A stretch of 5,451 nt of DNA from Hyphomicrobiales bacterium (lineage in GTDB: Bacteria > Pseudomonadota > Alphaproteobacteria > Rhizobiales > Beijerinckiaceae): contig JAIXZF010000313.1 in the NCBI GenBank assembly GCA_027489835.1, forward strand, positions 1 through 5,451, written 5' to 3'. The notes beneath the pieces are model-generated. The model ran no database searches. It had not been told where the DNA came from and was given only the letters and a program-made list of their open reading frames with translations. The first letter of the stretch is position 1. The number at the start of each line of letters is the position of its first letter. Positions 5,253-5,451 of this stretch are shown piece after piece. The position numbers and the translations under genes were made by a program.

Positions 5253-5266
5253 TTGATCTGGATCAG
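5253..5266 (-). promoter_or_regulatory. FNR/FixK-type anaerobox upstream of the universal stress gene
   Basis: TTGATCTGGATCAG matches the FNR/Anr/FixK consensus TTGAT-N4-ATCAA at nine of its ten fixed positions. Its centre is 61 bases before the stress gene ATG. With the usual class II position (-41.5) transcription would start near 5218, about 20 bases before the ATG and just upstream of the ribosome-binding site, which is a sensible geometry. The -10 region is not clear (ACAGTG near 5225-5230 on the minus strand is a poor match). A further TTGAT half-site lies at 5213-5217. Control of universal stress genes by this regulator family is known in other proteobacteria, for example by Anr in Pseudomonas. 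The site overlaps the stop codon of the upstream lysR-like gene. Confidence 0.6.
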
Positions 5267-5451
5267 GATGGCGTGGCCGGATCAAGGCCGCCCAGTTCGA
5301 GGCCCTCATCCCAGTAGGGCGTCGGCCCGTATAGGGCTGCGAGAAAGTCGACGAAGGAGCGGACCTTCTGCTCCATGTGCCGACGGCTCGGATAGACGCC
5401 GTGGATCGCCACGCGCCGCCCGCCCGAATAGTCCGGCATCACGCGCAGCAG
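5263..5451 (-). CDS. LysR-type transcriptional regulator, C-terminal end (partial, 5' end outside window)
   Basis: The minus strand is open from the window edge to a TGA at 5263-5265, giving the last 62 residues. They carry the usual C-terminus of a LysR effector-binding domain: LLRVMPDYSGGRRVAIHGVYP (1-21), then SRRHMEQKVRSFVDFLAALYG (22-42). The final 20 residues (PTPYWDEGLELGGLDPATPS) are a variable tail. The DNA-binding helix-turn-helix is outside the window, so target and effector cannot be inferred; such regulators often act on a divergent neighbour, which would also lie outside. The gene runs in the same direction as the universal stress gene, 64 bases upstream of it, and its last codons overlap the FNR/FixK-like box of that gene. 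The distance and the box suggest separate transcription of the stress gene. Confidence 0.85.
   Translation of the reverse strand: MLRVMPDYSGGRRVAIHGVYPSRRHMEQKVRSFVDFLAALYGPTPYWDEGLELGGLDPATPS

Noticed and set aside
5199..5309. N-terminal extension of the universal stress protein
   Set aside because: The canonical MYKTILVPID start at 5198 has a good ribosome-binding site; the extension is Arg-rich and overlaps the lysR-like gene.
1..5451. A defence system, mobile element, biosynthetic cluster or other new multi-gene system
   Set aside because: All genes but one belong to common chromosomal families, codon use looks even, and there are no transposases, integrases, terminal repeats or CRISPR-like arrays. 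Neighbouring genes do not form a recognisable functional unit.

Overview
The window is GC-rich (roughly two-thirds G+C or more by eye) and densely coded. Codon use and protein relatives suggest an alphaproteobacterium of the Hyphomicrobiales (Rhizobiales) type, for example a Bosea- or Methylobacterium-like organism. This placement is an inference, supported by a COG3825-type VWA protein, GANTC (CcrM) sites and a FixK/FNR-type box. There are eight genes, two of them cut by the window edges. I see no rRNA, tRNA, CRISPR array, transposase, phage gene or toxin-antitoxin pair. No gene-free stretch exceeds 300 bases.

Left, plus strand (1-2447): the C-terminal cytoplasmic part of a KefB/KefC-type cation:proton antiporter is followed 9 bases later by a LysE/RhtB-type amino-acid exporter with a GTG start. 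A CoxE-like von Willebrand A protein follows 38 bases further on. They could be co-transcribed, but no shared function is evident. The MoxR ATPase that often accompanies this VWA family is not in the window.

Middle, minus strand (2428-3895): an exported or lipid-anchored alpha/beta-hydrolase lies upstream of a small DoxX-like four-helix membrane protein. An 85-base spacer separates them and carries a 10-bp inverted repeat that overlaps the doxX ribosome-binding site. The doxX gene runs tail-to-tail into the VWA gene with a 20-base overlap.

Right: a divergent 158-base gap leads to a plus-strand protein of unknown function with a soluble N-terminal domain and two membrane helices. It is followed by a 98-base gap packed with hairpins, a 12-bp palindrome, an imperfect direct repeat and four GANTC sites. 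Minus-strand genes follow: a UspF/UspG-like universal stress protein preceded by a near-consensus FNR/FixK box, and the 3' end of a LysR-type regulator that runs off the window.

Most genes are ordinary chromosomal housekeeping or accessory genes and I found no convincing new multi-gene system. The observations most worth following are the anaerobox-like site in front of the stress-protein gene, the structured GANTC-rich gap at 4674-4782, and the possible RBS-occluding hairpin in front of doxX.
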